From: Bacteroidota bacterium
GTDB lineage: Bacteria > Bacteroidota > Bacteroidia > Chitinophagales > Chitinophagaceae
Direction: 5' to 3'
Assembly: GCA_016706595.1 (NCBI GenBank)
Contig: JADJJH010000002.1
Coordinates: 1,068,504 to 1,132,503, forward strand
DNA length: 64,000 bases
A program made the translations under genes and the position numbers. Below the pieces are notes generated by a model. The model saw nothing but the letters and a program-made list of their open reading frames with translations, was not told where the DNA came from and made no database searches. Numbering within the stretch: the first letter of the stretch is position 1; each line of letters starts with the position of its first letter. Positions 25,924-35,197 of this stretch are shown here, one piece after another.

Positions 25924-28324
25924 TGTAGTCCTAAGTGCCATCATTGCCATCAGTTATATAACTTATTGCTGTGCCGATTATGATCCGTATGATAGTTATA
26001 CGAGTTATTTTACACCTCATACCATCTCTGTAAAAAATTGCGAGCCTTATTATTATGGTTTGGGGCCAAGGTTTTATGAATCTGTCAGTGATTCAAGTAA
26101 TTTGGTATTTGCATCACTCCAAGATAAAAATACCGATGAATGGCATACGTACAGTAAACTACCTCAAACAGAGATTGAGAAAATATTGTACGAAGTAGCT
26201 TTACCCGAAATTCAACAATGGGTTGATGCAATTAAGAATAATCAATCTGTAGTAATTGTAGATTCGTTAAGTAAGAATGCATTTGCCAAATGGTTATGTA
26301 AAGTAAGTAATCATCAAGCATTAGATTATGTATTATTTGCTAAAAAATGCGAACCGATTGCAACAGCCAGTAAAAATGAATGGGAAGTGGCAGAACCTGA
26401 TTCAGCTTTATGTGTAAAATTAATTGAAGAAGGATTTAGTTCTTTAAAATCATGCACCGATCCATTTTTACAAGAGCGTTATGCCTTTCAAATTATTCGA
26501 TTGTCGTTTTACGGAAAACAATATCAACAAACGATTGCTTTGTTTGATAGTTTGATGCCATCGTTTCATGAATCAAAATCAAGTATCAACAGTCGCTCAT
26601 TATCATTAAAAGCCGGTGCCTTGTTTCGCTTAGAGAAGTATGCTGAAAGTGCGTATTTGTTTTCACGTTTATTTGAAAAAGCAGAAGACCATCAACACCA
26701 ATTTAATGAATATATTGGTTTTGATTGGGCGATAAATGATGAGCGTATGCAAGGGGTTTTGCAATATTGTAAAAACAATCATGAGAAGGCAATTGTGTAT
26801 GCTATGCAAGGATTTAGGCATCCTGAAATATATCAAATGCGCACACTTAGGAAAGTGTACGAACTCGATCCTGAAAATGATTTATTGGATGTATTGCTTG
26901 TTCGAGAAGTTAGTAAAGCTGAAGAAGCCTTTGCCCAACATCGAGATTTTCTTACAAGCGGCTATAATTATTATTTGCGAAATTATAGATGGATGGGTAT
27001 GGAAATTAGTGCCGTAGATTTTAATCATTTAATTGAAAGGAAATATCAAACTAAATTCAAATTGATGAAGCCGGCAAACTTTATGTTGCATGTAGCGAAT
27101 GAGGGCAAAGTAAAAGATAAGGCATTATGGATGAGTGCTTCAGCTTACATGTATTTGTTGAATGAAGACTATAAAAGTGCCGACTCATTATTACTTCTTG
27201 CAACTGAAATGAAGCCAAGTTTGAAAGTAGAAAAGCAAGTAAAGATTTTGCAACTAATGAGTAGCATTATACAGTGTAAAGAAATAACGTCACAAATTGA
27301 AAGCGAAATTTTGCCACAATTGGCTTGGCTGGAAAAGTTATCGGCAAACGAAAAGATTTATCAAATGGCGTATGGTAATATCATGCGGGGATTATTGCCC
27401 ACTAAGTATTTACAAGCAAATGAAAAAACGAAAGCGATGTTGTGTTATGTAAAGCACGAGAACTTACCACAAGAATATTATTATCGATATGATGCTTGGC
27501 CGCTTGGTTTTGATTCATATTATTATACAAACTCGGGACAGCTAATTGATACCGCTTTTTCGGTGCAAGAACTTCAAAATTGCATTCAGTATATGAAGGC
27601 ACCGTCAAGTGCATTTGATAAATGGTTGGTAAAGGATAATGTATATAAGGATGAAATATTGTATGAAGTGCTGGGAATTAAATTATTACAAACTCAAAAT
27701 TTTGCCGAAGCATCAAAGGCGTTCAAAAAATCCAAATCGACGATTACAGTAAACAACCCATTTGTTGCACATATTCGTGATTATCAAGATGGATATTATG
27801 AAGACAGTCTGCAACGATACACTTTATTAGAATTGTCAGATACCCTTAATAAACTTGAAGTTGCGTCGAAGGGTGATTTGGAAAGTGCCTTTCATTTAGC
27901 CTGTGCATTGTATTCAATTTCATACTACGGACAAGCTTGGAAAGCGGTTGCTTATTATAGATCTTCGTATCATGATCATGCTTATTATTTTGATTCATTG
28001 TATAAGTATAGTGCTTTCGATAAACAATATTTTTTTAATGAAAGAGCAAATGCTTTATTTAAGAAAGTGTATGAGCAAAGCAATAATCCTTTGCTTAAGC
28101 AAAAATGTGTTTGGATGATGGCGAAGATTTATCAGAAACGATTCCCGAATAAATCAAACGAATTGTGGGGCTATGAAACCAATGGTAATTCAGATCCCTT
28201 TTCGCGGTGGAGCAGCAGTGAAAATCCATTTCTCGGTGAATTCCATCGGATGTATCGTGCAACCCCATTTTATGATTCGGTTTATCAAGAATGCAGTTAT
28301 TTGAGGAATTTTGTGAAGCAATAG
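25892..28324 (+). CDS. Large exported protein of unknown function, possible helical repeats
   Basis: This 810-residue protein starts inside the end of the previous gene. The ATG at 25892 (MKFNKYWTRFSVVLSAIIAISYITYCC) gives a good signal peptide with a lipobox-like ending, while the upstream ATG at 25862 would add ten residues. Most of the rest looks like alpha-helical hairpins of the tetratricopeptide kind (for example AGALFRLEKYAESAYLFSRL and QNFAEASKAFKKSKS). No enzymatic motif is visible. Pairing with the preceding lipoprotein suggests they act together in the envelope. Confidence 0.6.
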   Translation: MKFNKYWTRFSVVLSAIIAISYITYCCADYDPYDSYTSYFTPHTISVKNCEPYYYGLGPRFYESVSDSSNLVFASLQDKNTDEWHTYSKLPQTEIEKILYEVALPEIQQWVDAIKNNQSVVIVDSLSKNAFAKWLCKVSNHQALDYVLFAKKCEPIATASKNEWEVAEPDSALCVKLIEEGFSSLKSCTDPFLQERYAFQIIRLSFYGKQYQQTIALFDSLMPSFHESKSSINSRSLSLKAGALFRLEKYAESAYLFSRLFEKAEDHQHQFNEYIGFDWAINDERMQGVLQYCKNNHEKAIVYAMQGFRHPEIYQMRTLRKVYELDPENDLLDVLLVREVSKAEEAFAQHRDFLTSGYNYYLRNYRWMGMEISAVDFNHLIERKYQTKFKLMKPANFMLHVANEGKVKDKALWMSASAYMYLLNEDYKSADSLLLLATEMKPSLKVEKQVKILQLMSSIIQCKEITSQIESEILPQLAWLEKLSANEKIYQMAYGNIMRGLLPTKYLQANEKTKAMLCYVKHENLPQEYYYRYDAWPLGFDSYYYTNSGQLIDTAFSVQELQNCIQYMKAPSSAFDKWLVKDNVYKDEILYEVLGIKLLQTQNFAEASKAFKKSKSTITVNNPFVAHIRDYQDGYYEDSLQRYTLLELSDTLNKLEVASKGDLESAFHLACALYSISYYGQAWKAVAYYRSSYHDHAYYFDSLYKYSAFDKQYFFNERANALFKKVYEQSNNPLLKQKCVWMMAKIYQKRFPNKSNELWGYETNGNSDPFSRWSSSENPFLGEFHRMYRATPFYDSVYQECSYLRNFVKQ

Positions 28325-28328
28325 GGGG

Positions 28329-28440
28329 TAATTGGCCAATGTGCGAGTGTGACGATAATTGGCCAATGTGCGAAGGGGAGATTAATTTAGGCTAGAAGGT
28401 TTGCCACATTGCCGAATTTGCACATTTACTAATTCCTACG
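28329..28440. repeat. Word repeats between convergent genes
   Basis: TAATTGGCCAATGTGCGA occurs twice (28329-28346 and 28356-28373, 27 bp apart), and the opposite-sense words TTTGCACATTTACTAATT follow near 28418-28435, so the region can fold. It sits exactly between two convergent genes, as does the similar region at 6735-6829. Confidence 0.55.
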
Positions 28441-28460
28441 TATTAAATCATTCATAAAAT

Positions 28461-29753
28461 TTAGCTATACTTCCCTCCAAATCTGCCAAAAGCCTCTCGG
28501 TCAAGGTTTTCACGATGATCTGGATGGGCAATGTCTATTAATGCATACGCACGTTGGCGAAGATTTTTACCAAAAAGATTAGCTATACCATATTCTGTAA
28601 TCACATAATGCACATGGGCTCTAGTAGTTACCACACCGGCACCTTGTTTTAAAAATGAAACGATTTTAGATTCACCTTTTGTTGTTACACTTGACATTGC
28701 GATAATAGGTTTGCCTCCTTCAGATAGCGTTGCACCGCGAATAAAATCCATCTGACCACCAACACCTGAATATTGATAAGTTCCAATTGAATCGGCACAT
28801 ACCTGACCGGTAATGTCAATTTCAATGGCGCTATTAATGGCCACCATTTTCGGATTTTTCCCAATCACATAAGCATCATTTACATAATCTGTTTCTAGAA
28901 ACGAAACCTGTGGATTATCGTCAACAAAATCATATAGTTCGCGACTACCTATGGCAAATGTCGTGACTGTTTTCTGTCGGTGTTTTTTCTTATTGCGGTT
29001 ATTGATAACTCCTTTTTTGATAAGAGTCATTACGCCATCGGAAAACATTTCAGTGTGTACGCCTAAGTTTTTATGACCTCCTAGTTCGTTCATAACGGCA
29101 TCTGGAATGGCACCAATACCCATTTGTAGCGTCGAGCAATCTTCGATAATCGATGAACAATACTTGCCAACCTGAATATCTTGTTCAGTTACCATACTGG
29201 CATAATTTACTAAGGGCAATTCCTGTTTTACCTCTACTAACGCATTTATTTCACTCAGATGAATTAAACCGTCGCCAAGTGTTCGTGGCATTAACGGATT
29301 AATTTGTGCAATTACATAAGCCGAATTTTTAACAGCCGAACGAGTAATATCTACCGATACGCCCAATGAACAAAAGCCATGTTTGTCTGGAGGTGATACA
29401 TGTATTAACGCTACATCAAGTTTTAGTAATTTTTGATTAAATAGACGAGGGATTTCACTCAAAAAAACCGGAATATAATCGCCTCTGTCATCATTTACCG
29501 CTTCACGCGTATTGGCAGATACAAACAAGGAATTTATAAAAAAACTATCCGGGAATTCTGGGTGAAGCAGCTTCATGTCACCAAGTGTTGAAATAGAAAT
29601 AATTTCTATTTTTTGCAGTTCAGAGGCACGATTGCCAAGAGCCTCTGTAAGAATTAACGGAGTAGCCGCACTGCCTTGAACAAAGATAATACTTCCTGAT
29701 TTTATTTGACTTACAGCTTCGGATGCGGTTACACTAGTAGGATATTTTTTCAT
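28461..29753 (-). CDS. Acetyl-CoA hydrolase/transferase family protein (4-hydroxybutyrate CoA-transferase-like)
   Basis: This 430-residue enzyme belongs to the family I CoA transferases in their single-chain form. The N-terminal half contains VALIHVSPPDKHGFCSLG and the C-terminal half contains GIGAIPDAVMNELGGH followed by LGVHTEMFSDG, whose Glu is the residue that carries the CoA thioester in the family. The C-terminal YGIANLFGKNLRQRAYALI is typical. The exact acyl donor and acceptor (acetate, succinate, 4-hydroxybutyrate) cannot be told from sequence. It is a single gene with no pathway neighbours. Confidence 0.85.
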   Translation of the reverse strand: MKKYPTSVTASEAVSQIKSGSIIFVQGSAATPLILTEALGNRASELQKIEIISISTLGDMKLLHPEFPDSFFINSLFVSANTREAVNDDRGDYIPVFLSEIPRLFNQKLLKLDVALIHVSPPDKHGFCSLGVSVDITRSAVKNSAYVIAQINPLMPRTLGDGLIHLSEINALVEVKQELPLVNYASMVTEQDIQVGKYCSSIIEDCSTLQMGIGAIPDAVMNELGGHKNLGVHTEMFSDGVMTLIKKGVINNRNKKKHRQKTVTTFAIGSRELYDFVDDNPQVSFLETDYVNDAYVIGKNPKMVAINSAIEIDITGQVCADSIGTYQYSGVGGQMDFIRGATLSEGGKPIIAMSSVTTKGESKIVSFLKQGAGVVTTRAHVHYVITEYGIANLFGKNLRQRAYALIDIAHPDHRENLDREAFGRFGGKYS

Positions 29754-30186
29754 ACGTTCATTTAAATTTTTCGTTTGTTACATGCTTTATTGTTGAGTTT
29801 ACATGATTGCCAGTGAGTAATTACCATGCTTATTTATCAAGCAACACATCAAACATTGCTATTGATGCTAGCAAAAGTAAAGGATTGATATGGGTTATGC
29901 TTAATTGCTTTGCATTGCAAATCGAAAATAATATAATTGGAGAATCAGTTACCAACTATAGCAAGCAACCAGAACCCTTTTTTGCGAGCTTTCAAGAGAT
30001 AATTTATACATAAAACAAGGGGGGGCTTACATTATTCAATGCGTTGTAGTTGAAGTGCCCGAGTAGTTAAAAAATTGATCGCAACCAAGCTAGTTGGAAT
30101 TATTTGAGCACTCTTGATTCATACAAGTCCTTATCTTACGATAGATACTTTTGATGATTTTTTGAAAAATATTAGGTGATTTGAAA
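29754..30186. other. Spacer without a recognisable gene
   Basis: This 433-bp gap is between divergent genes. A 68-codon open frame at 29807-30013 has no family resemblance and no conserved context, so it is not called. The last bases hold TTTG at 30180-30183, 18 bp before TACGTTAT, a weak promoter-like pair that overlaps the palindrome at 30187. Confidence 0.6.
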
Positions 30187-30212
30187 TATATAACGTAATG
30201 TTACGTTATATA
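30187..30212 (+). promoter_or_regulatory. Perfect 26-bp palindromic operator before the blaI-like gene
   Basis: The palindrome is centred on TAACGTAATGTTACGTTA and extends to TATA at both ends. It stops 4 bp before the start codon, and a further half site TAACGTA at 30211-30217 runs into the start codon. BlaI/MecI repressors bind palindromes in their own promoters, so this is the likely autoregulatory site. Confidence 0.7.
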
Positions 30213-30216
30213 ACGT

Positions 30217-30597
30217 ATGAAATCAATTACAATTCCTACACTAACAAAAGCAGAAGAGGATATTATGCAAATTATCTGGACATTGGATACATGTATGGTA
30301 CTTGATATCATCGACCATTTAGGTGAACCCGACATTCCGCATAGTACCATTTCATCGGTAGTAAGAATTCTTGAAAAAAAAGGATTTGTAAGTCATAAAG
30401 CTTACGGGAAAACCCATGAATATCGACCCTTGATTTCTAAAGACACCTATGCACAAGAAAATGTAAAAAGCTTGCTTACCAAATATTTTAGTGGTTCACC
30501 TAAACAATTAGTGAGCTTTATGGTTGAGCAAAACAACCTCGACCTGAAAGAGCTAAATTCTATGATGCAATCATTAGCTAAAACTTCAAAAAAATAA
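30217..30597 (+). CDS. BlaI/MecI/CopY family transcriptional repressor
   Basis: This 126-residue winged-helix repressor begins with TLTKAEEDIMQIIWTLD and continues with STISSVVRILEKKGFVSHKA, the DNA-recognition part of the family. In the classical system the repressor is cleaved when the partner sensor protease is activated. The next gene, two bases downstream, encodes that kind of sensor, so this is a two-gene signalling operon. No beta-lactamase gene is nearby. Confidence 0.9.
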   Translation: MKSITIPTLTKAEEDIMQIIWTLDTCMVLDIIDHLGEPDIPHSTISSVVRILEKKGFVSHKAYGKTHEYRPLISKDTYAQENVKSLLTKYFSGSPKQLVSFMVEQNNLDLKELNSMMQSLAKTSKK

Positions 30598-30599
30598 TT

Positions 30600-32150
30600 A
30601 TGCTACAATATCTAATTAATATCAGCATTATTTGGATTGCCTGTTTGTTTGTTTTTGAATTGCTATTTCGCAAAGAGAGCTTTCATCAGTACAATCGATT
30701 CTTTTTAGTGAGTAGTTTACTGCTCGGACTTCTTCTTCCACTAGCAAATTTTAATACTCTAGTTGCAGCTAATACGCTAGCCTTACCTCAACCCACTCGC
30801 CAACTTGTTGAAATTAAAAATGCCATACAAGTAAGTGAAATTTCAACACCTGCGCTTAGTAGCAATTATTCAATTGAAACCATACTATGGGTCATTTATC
30901 TTGCTGGGGTATTCATTGGCATCTTATTCATCGCATTAGAAATCATAAAACTTATTGGGTTATACAAATCCGGAATTAAAAGCACAGAATCCCAATGCAC
31001 CATTATTGAAACAGGACAAAATCATGCCCCATTCTCTTTTTTCCATTTGGTTTTTATTAGAAGCCGACAAGATTACAACAATGCCCAATGGTTATTACTT
31101 ATCACACACGAAAAAGAACATAGCAAACAATTACATTGTTTAGACAACCTTTTCTTAATTCTACTGCGCATCATATTTTGGTTCCACCCCCTTCCACATA
31201 TCTATTTTAATCGACTTCGAATGGTACACGAATTTCAAGCCGACCAAATTAATGCTAACGACAACTTAGCGTATGGCATATTTTTAATCGAACAAAATCT
31301 TTTACAGGGCGCACCGATACTTGCACATTCAATAAATTATTCACCATTAAAAACTAGAATTACCATGCTTACAAAAAAAAGAAGTACATCAGTCAAGCTC
31401 ATAAAATACCTTAGCATTATACCACTTGCCATAATGTTAGTAGTGTGTTGTACAAAAAGCGCTCACTCTATTCAAGATGTAACCTCCTCTTCTTCTGACC
31501 CTTCTAACAAAAAAGTAATTTTTAAAGGGAATGAAATCACATTTGGCGAAATAAAAGTCATCCCATTCCAATATCAAAAAGTTATTTCAGAGCAAAAAAA
31601 GGCCTTCATGAATACCAGCCTTCCCGATTCGGTATTGCTAGAAGATTGGGCTACTAAAAAATTGATTATGACCGCAGTAGAAAAAGACATCATGCCTATA
31701 GCTATAAACGGACAACCGATAATTGGTAACGAATCACAATATTTTATGCCTCATGTGGATACTAAGTATAGCATGCCAATTGTATTAGGGCCAGAAATTG
31801 ATCCAGAAGCTTATCTTTTCACAAAACTTAATGACCAATTAAATAAACTTGAGGATGGTACCTATGTTTTACATGTAGACAGACTGGTAATTGATACGAA
31901 GGGAATGGTGGCCTATTACGAAAATCCTGGGTTTGATTTATTTATGGGTTCTAGTGAAAAACTGCCGGTAATTAAAGATGAAATTAAACAAGGAGTTGAA
32001 CAAAAAATGATTGAATTATTGAACGGGTCATTGCAATGCAAACCTGCTCACAAAAATGGCAAGCCCTTGAATGTTCGCTTACCCTTAAACAAATATCAAA
32101 TCAACGTAAAAGGTCATATGGCTAAACTCGTTGAAAGGGCAGGATGTTAA
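30600..32150 (+). CDS. BlaR1/MecR1-like M56 membrane metalloprotease
   Basis: This 516-residue protein has membrane segments near its N-terminus (INISIIWIACLFVFELLF) and around 100-120 (VIYLAGVFIGILFIALEII). An HExxH zinc site (HEKEH, residues 170-174) follows, then the third-ligand region VHEFQADQ; both are typical of M56 sensors. After a further hydrophobic segment ending near ILVVCC-like residues, about 220 residues of unknown fold follow; no penicillin-binding sensor domain and no clear TonB domain is seen, so the signal is unknown. Confidence 0.85.
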   Translation: MLQYLINISIIWIACLFVFELLFRKESFHQYNRFFLVSSLLLGLLLPLANFNTLVAANTLALPQPTRQLVEIKNAIQVSEISTPALSSNYSIETILWVIYLAGVFIGILFIALEIIKLIGLYKSGIKSTESQCTIIETGQNHAPFSFFHLVFIRSRQDYNNAQWLLLITHEKEHSKQLHCLDNLFLILLRIIFWFHPLPHIYFNRLRMVHEFQADQINANDNLAYGIFLIEQNLLQGAPILAHSINYSPLKTRITMLTKKRSTSVKLIKYLSIIPLAIMLVVCCTKSAHSIQDVTSSSSDPSNKKVIFKGNEITFGEIKVIPFQYQKVISEQKKAFMNTSLPDSVLLEDWATKKLIMTAVEKDIMPIAINGQPIIGNESQYFMPHVDTKYSMPIVLGPEIDPEAYLFTKLNDQLNKLEDGTYVLHVDRLVIDTKGMVAYYENPGFDLFMGSSEKLPVIKDEIKQGVEQKMIELLNGSLQCKPAHKNGKPLNVRLPLNKYQINVKGHMAKLVERAGC

Positions 32151-32161
32151 TTATAAAAAGA

Positions 32162-32209
32162 AAATCAGAATGGGAAACACTGCTTTCACTCTGTTTCTCA
32201 ATCTGATTC
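32162..32209 (+). terminator. Imperfect hairpin after the blaR1-like gene
   Basis: AATCAGAATGGGAAACA and TGTTTCTCAATCTGATT form a stem of about 17 bp with few mismatches around a 12-base loop, 12 bp after the stop codon. No long T-run follows, so it may need Rho or act as a 3' stabilising hairpin. Confidence 0.55.
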
Positions 32210-32341
32210 TAAAGTGACCTCGAAGGGATTACGTATTTAAAACTCTAAAAAACTGTATCCCGCTCAAATGCTCTAAAATAGGCACTTTAGTATTTTCATT
32301 GACTTAATGAAAAGTACTAAAAGTTCATAGAATGTGGAAAT

Positions 32342-32364
32342 TGTTTACCCCAATGTTTACCCCA
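32342..32364 (+). repeat. Tandem 11-bp repeat before the integrase (possible att or arm site)
   Basis: TGTTTACCCCA occurs at 32342-32352 and 32354-32364, with a period of 12 bp (about one helical turn). Position just upstream of the integrase is where attachment or arm-type sites lie. The core TTACCC also occurs in the repeats around the helicase gene. Confidence 0.5.
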
Positions 32365-32412
32365 CTTTTCAATTTTTGGTATACTTTCATATTAGAATTA
32401 AATTCTTAGCAA

Positions 32413-33620
32413 TGGCAAGTGTATCAACAGTTTACAGGAAAGATAAACTTAATAAAAATGACGAAGCTCCTATACATTTTCGAATCATAAAAGACAGAAA
32501 GATTACCTATATATCATCAGGTATCATGTTAGCATCAGATTTGTGGGATGATAAAAATAACCGAATAAAATCTAAACATCCCAATAGCGCTAGATTTAAC
32601 TCCTTCCTATCTAATAAATTTACTGAATTACAAGATGAAGTCTTTGGTCATGATACCATGCAAAAGTCTTTAACAAGCCGGCAGTTGCGAGACAAAATTT
32701 ATGGTAAAAAGCCTACAGATTTTTTCGTGTTCGCTGATGAAGCAAATGAAATTTATTTGAACGAAGGCAAAATTGGTACGTATGATAAACAACGTTCTAT
32801 TATTACTAAATTACGTGAGTATATTAAAAATGGATCCATTGCCTTTCAGGATATAACCCCTGAATTTCTATTGAAATATGAAAGCTATTTAAAATCGGTA
32901 CATAAAAATTCAATTAATACAGTTCATAAGGATATGAAATTTATCCGAAAACTATTTAACGATGCCATACGAATAGACCTGATAGATAATAGTGTTAACC
33001 CTTTCAATAAGTACAAATTAAAATTAGAGAAAACTCAAAGAAGCTATCTTAACGAAATAGAACTTTTGCAAATAGAACAGTTAAAAATAACACCAGGTAC
33101 AAAAATGGATTTACATAGGGATATGTTCATTTTTGCAGCCTACGCTGGTGGGCTAAGAGTATCAGATATATTATTACTAAAGTGGAAAGATTTTGATGGT
33201 ACAAAAATAAATTTCACGATAATGAAAACTGGAACTCAACTATCAATTAGAGTTCCCAACAAAGCAATTGAAATAATAAATAAATACAAGCCCAAGAAGC
33301 CTAATACAAAGCAGTTCATTTTCCCCATGTTGCCAAATGAATTAGATTTAAAAAATCTAAGAGAACTAGATACTGCTATAAGCAGAGCAACTGCATATAT
33401 TAACAAGAACCTTAAACTAATAGCTAGTAAAGCTGAAATTGAAAAGAATGTTAGCTTTCATATCAGCAGGCATACTTGGGCAACCAGAGCATTATTAAAA
33501 GGCATTAGCATAGACAAGGTTTCAAAGTTAATGGGACATGCGGCTATAAAAGAAACACAAATTTATGCGAAAATTGTAAGCTCTGAATTAGATAAAGCAA
33601 TGGAGGTGTTCAATGAGTAA
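32413..33620 (+). CDS. Tyrosine recombinase (integrase)
   Basis: This 402-residue integrase has the Bacteroidota layout: an arm-binding N-terminal part (STVYRKDKLNKNDEAPIHFR), a SAM-like core-binding domain, and a catalytic domain with GGLRVSD (first Arg, about residue 249), HISRHTWAT (His-x-x-Arg) and LMGHAAIKETQIYAKI (His and nucleophile Tyr, about 384). The upstream ATG at 32334 would add 26 residues and cover the TTACCC repeats, so the ATG at 32413 is chosen. The stop overlaps the next gene by 8 bp. Confidence 0.93.
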
Positions 33621-34671
33621 AATAACTACTTATATTGAATTCTTAAGCAAGTGGCTTGTTATTTACACTGTTGATGCTTTAGAGCACCCATTTGGTTCTG
33701 AACCGAATAATTCTGGCGATGTATTTGAAGAAATTGATTGGAAATGTCAAACAATAAACGGCTACTCTTTAAATGCGTTTAGCCATAAACTCCAGGAGTT
33801 CGATAATGAGATTTTAAAATTTGAGAAAGCAATCAAATTAGAACCAATAACAATTCCACAAGGATACTCGATATTTGAAATCATACTAGCTAAGGAAAAT
33901 GCTACCATTTTAAAAAATAAAATTGAATCAATTAGGGTCAAAAAACCGAATCCGCTTCAAACAGAAATGGAGTGCATATGGAGATTTAAAGGCGATGATA
34001 TCCTCAGTATCGGTCAAGTATATTTTGATGATTATGAAATTCAACATTCGGGCCGATGGGACAATTTGCTTAACTTTTCAGAAGAATTTCTGACTTTATT
34101 TATCTATCCGCTGTATGCAGATTTGGAGAAATTAATTCCAACATTAAGCGTCCTAATTGCTACATCTGCTAATGCACCATATTCTTTACCGGCATCTACA
34201 AGTGAGAAAAACAATGAGTCAAAAAAAATGTCCAAGAAAGACAACTTAAATGGGGGGCAACTTATATTTCAATCTGACTTCTTTTCGAACAATAGTGTAG
34301 TTTCAACGCTTAAAGATTTTTTAGTTGGCGAAGGAAAGTTTATTTCGATAGAATCATCAGGAGATTTCTCAAAAATATTTTCAAATTCAAAAACTATTGG
34401 GCTTGTTGCTAAGTTGAGTTGGGAAAAATCAAAATCCCAATTAAGGTATTTTCTTAAAGAACTTAGTAAAATTTTTGAATTAGACAAAAGTGATAATGAA
34501 ATGTACCAGATTGCAGAATGCTGTTTTCTCGTAAAAGGAACGGCAATCCCTTTTACTACAACTTTCCCAAATGGACATAATACTTCAAGTAAAGCAAGTC
34601 AAATTAAAATTGACGGAATTCTTGCCATGGCAAAGGAGCAATTTTCGGCTAAGAGTAAAAAAATAAAATAA
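33613..34671 (+). CDS. Element-encoded protein of unknown function (RteC-like C-terminus?)
   Basis: This 352-residue protein overlaps the integrase by 8 bp and is probably co-translated with it. It has no signal peptide and is soluble. The C-terminal part (SWEKSKSQLRYFLKELSKIF, then IAECCFLVKGTAIPF) reminds me of the RteC family, which controls excision in CTnDOT-type elements, but the similarity is weak and the N-terminal half is not recognisable. The low-complexity segment ASTSEKNNESKKMSKKDNLN at about 197-216 may link two domains. Confidence 0.5.
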   Translation: MSKITTYIEFLSKWLVIYTVDALEHPFGSEPNNSGDVFEEIDWKCQTINGYSLNAFSHKLQEFDNEILKFEKAIKLEPITIPQGYSIFEIILAKENATILKNKIESIRVKKPNPLQTEMECIWRFKGDDILSIGQVYFDDYEIQHSGRWDNLLNFSEEFLTLFIYPLYADLEKLIPTLSVLIATSANAPYSLPASTSEKNNESKKMSKKDNLNGGQLIFQSDFFSNNSVVSTLKDFLVGEGKFISIESSGDFSKIFSNSKTIGLVAKLSWEKSKSQLRYFLKELSKIFELDKSDNEMYQIAECCFLVKGTAIPFTTTFPNGHNTSSKASQIKIDGILAMAKEQFSAKSKKIK

Positions 34672-34735
34672 TTTTCCAGCCCAAGAAAACACGAAATCCT
34701 AGCACAAAGCTCATTTCAGCATAAAAGAGTGATCA

Positions 34736-34820
34736 AACTTTCGGCTAACTTTCGGCAACTATTTAACAAAACAAAACTCAGTGTTTTACGATACGACCTT
34801 GCACTCAAAATCGTAAAACA
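34736..34820 (+). promoter_or_regulatory. Direct and inverted repeats before the first HTH gene
   Basis: AACTTTCGGC occurs twice with an 11-bp period (34736-34757), about one helical turn. TGTTTTACGAT at 34782-34792 pairs exactly with ATCGTAAAACA at 34810-34820, whose last base is the start codon A. Both look like operator sites for a small HTH regulator. Confidence 0.5.
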
Positions 34821-35119
34821 TGGAAAATAAATTAATCGTGCTAACTGAAGTGGCTTACAAGAATCTGAGTGACAAACTAGATTCAATAATCCAAACAGTT
34901 GGAGTAAACAATTCAACACCAAAAGATGATTGGCTTTCGAATGATCAAGTGATGGAGCTCCTTAAAGTCTCAAAATCAACACTACAAACTTATCGGGACA
35001 AAGGCGTCATACCCTTCAGTCAAATAGGTCGTAAGATTATCTACAAAAAAACTGAAGTGGCATTAGCCATTGAGAGATTTAAGGTTCCAGCTTACCGCAT
35101 ATCAAAAAGTAAATCTTAA
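34820..35119 (+). CDS. Helix-turn-helix protein (excisionase / HTH_17 type)
   Basis: This 99-residue protein has a winged-helix HTH of the excisionase/MerR kind in its second half (WLSNDQVMELLKVSKSTLQ, then YRDKGVIPFSQIGRKIIYKK). Such genes sit beside integrases and direct excision or regulate element genes. Its start codon overlaps an 11-bp inverted repeat, so autoregulation is likely. Confidence 0.8.
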   Translation: MENKLIVLTEVAYKNLSDKLDSIIQTVGVNNSTPKDDWLSNDQVMELLKVSKSTLQTYRDKGVIPFSQIGRKIIYKKTEVALAIERFKVPAYRISKSKS

Positions 35120-35154
35120 CCTATTCAGTAACCATAAACTCTATTAAATAAAAA

Positions 35155-35183
35155 TCCCCTCGGTCCTGGCAGATTCAAGGGGA
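35155..35183 (+). promoter_or_regulatory. Hairpin leader before the VapE-like gene
   Basis: TCCCCT at 35155-35160 pairs with AGGGGA at 35178-35183 around a 17-base loop that contains CAGATT. The hairpin ends 14 bp before the start codon. Similar short GC stems in front of genes occur in this element at 38135-38163 and 40088-40110. Confidence 0.5.
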
Positions 35184-35197
35184 ACAAAAAATAAAAC

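Noticed and set aside
29807..30013. A 68-codon open frame in the spacer before the blaI-like gene
   Set aside because: It has no family resemblance, no operon context, and no conserved start region.
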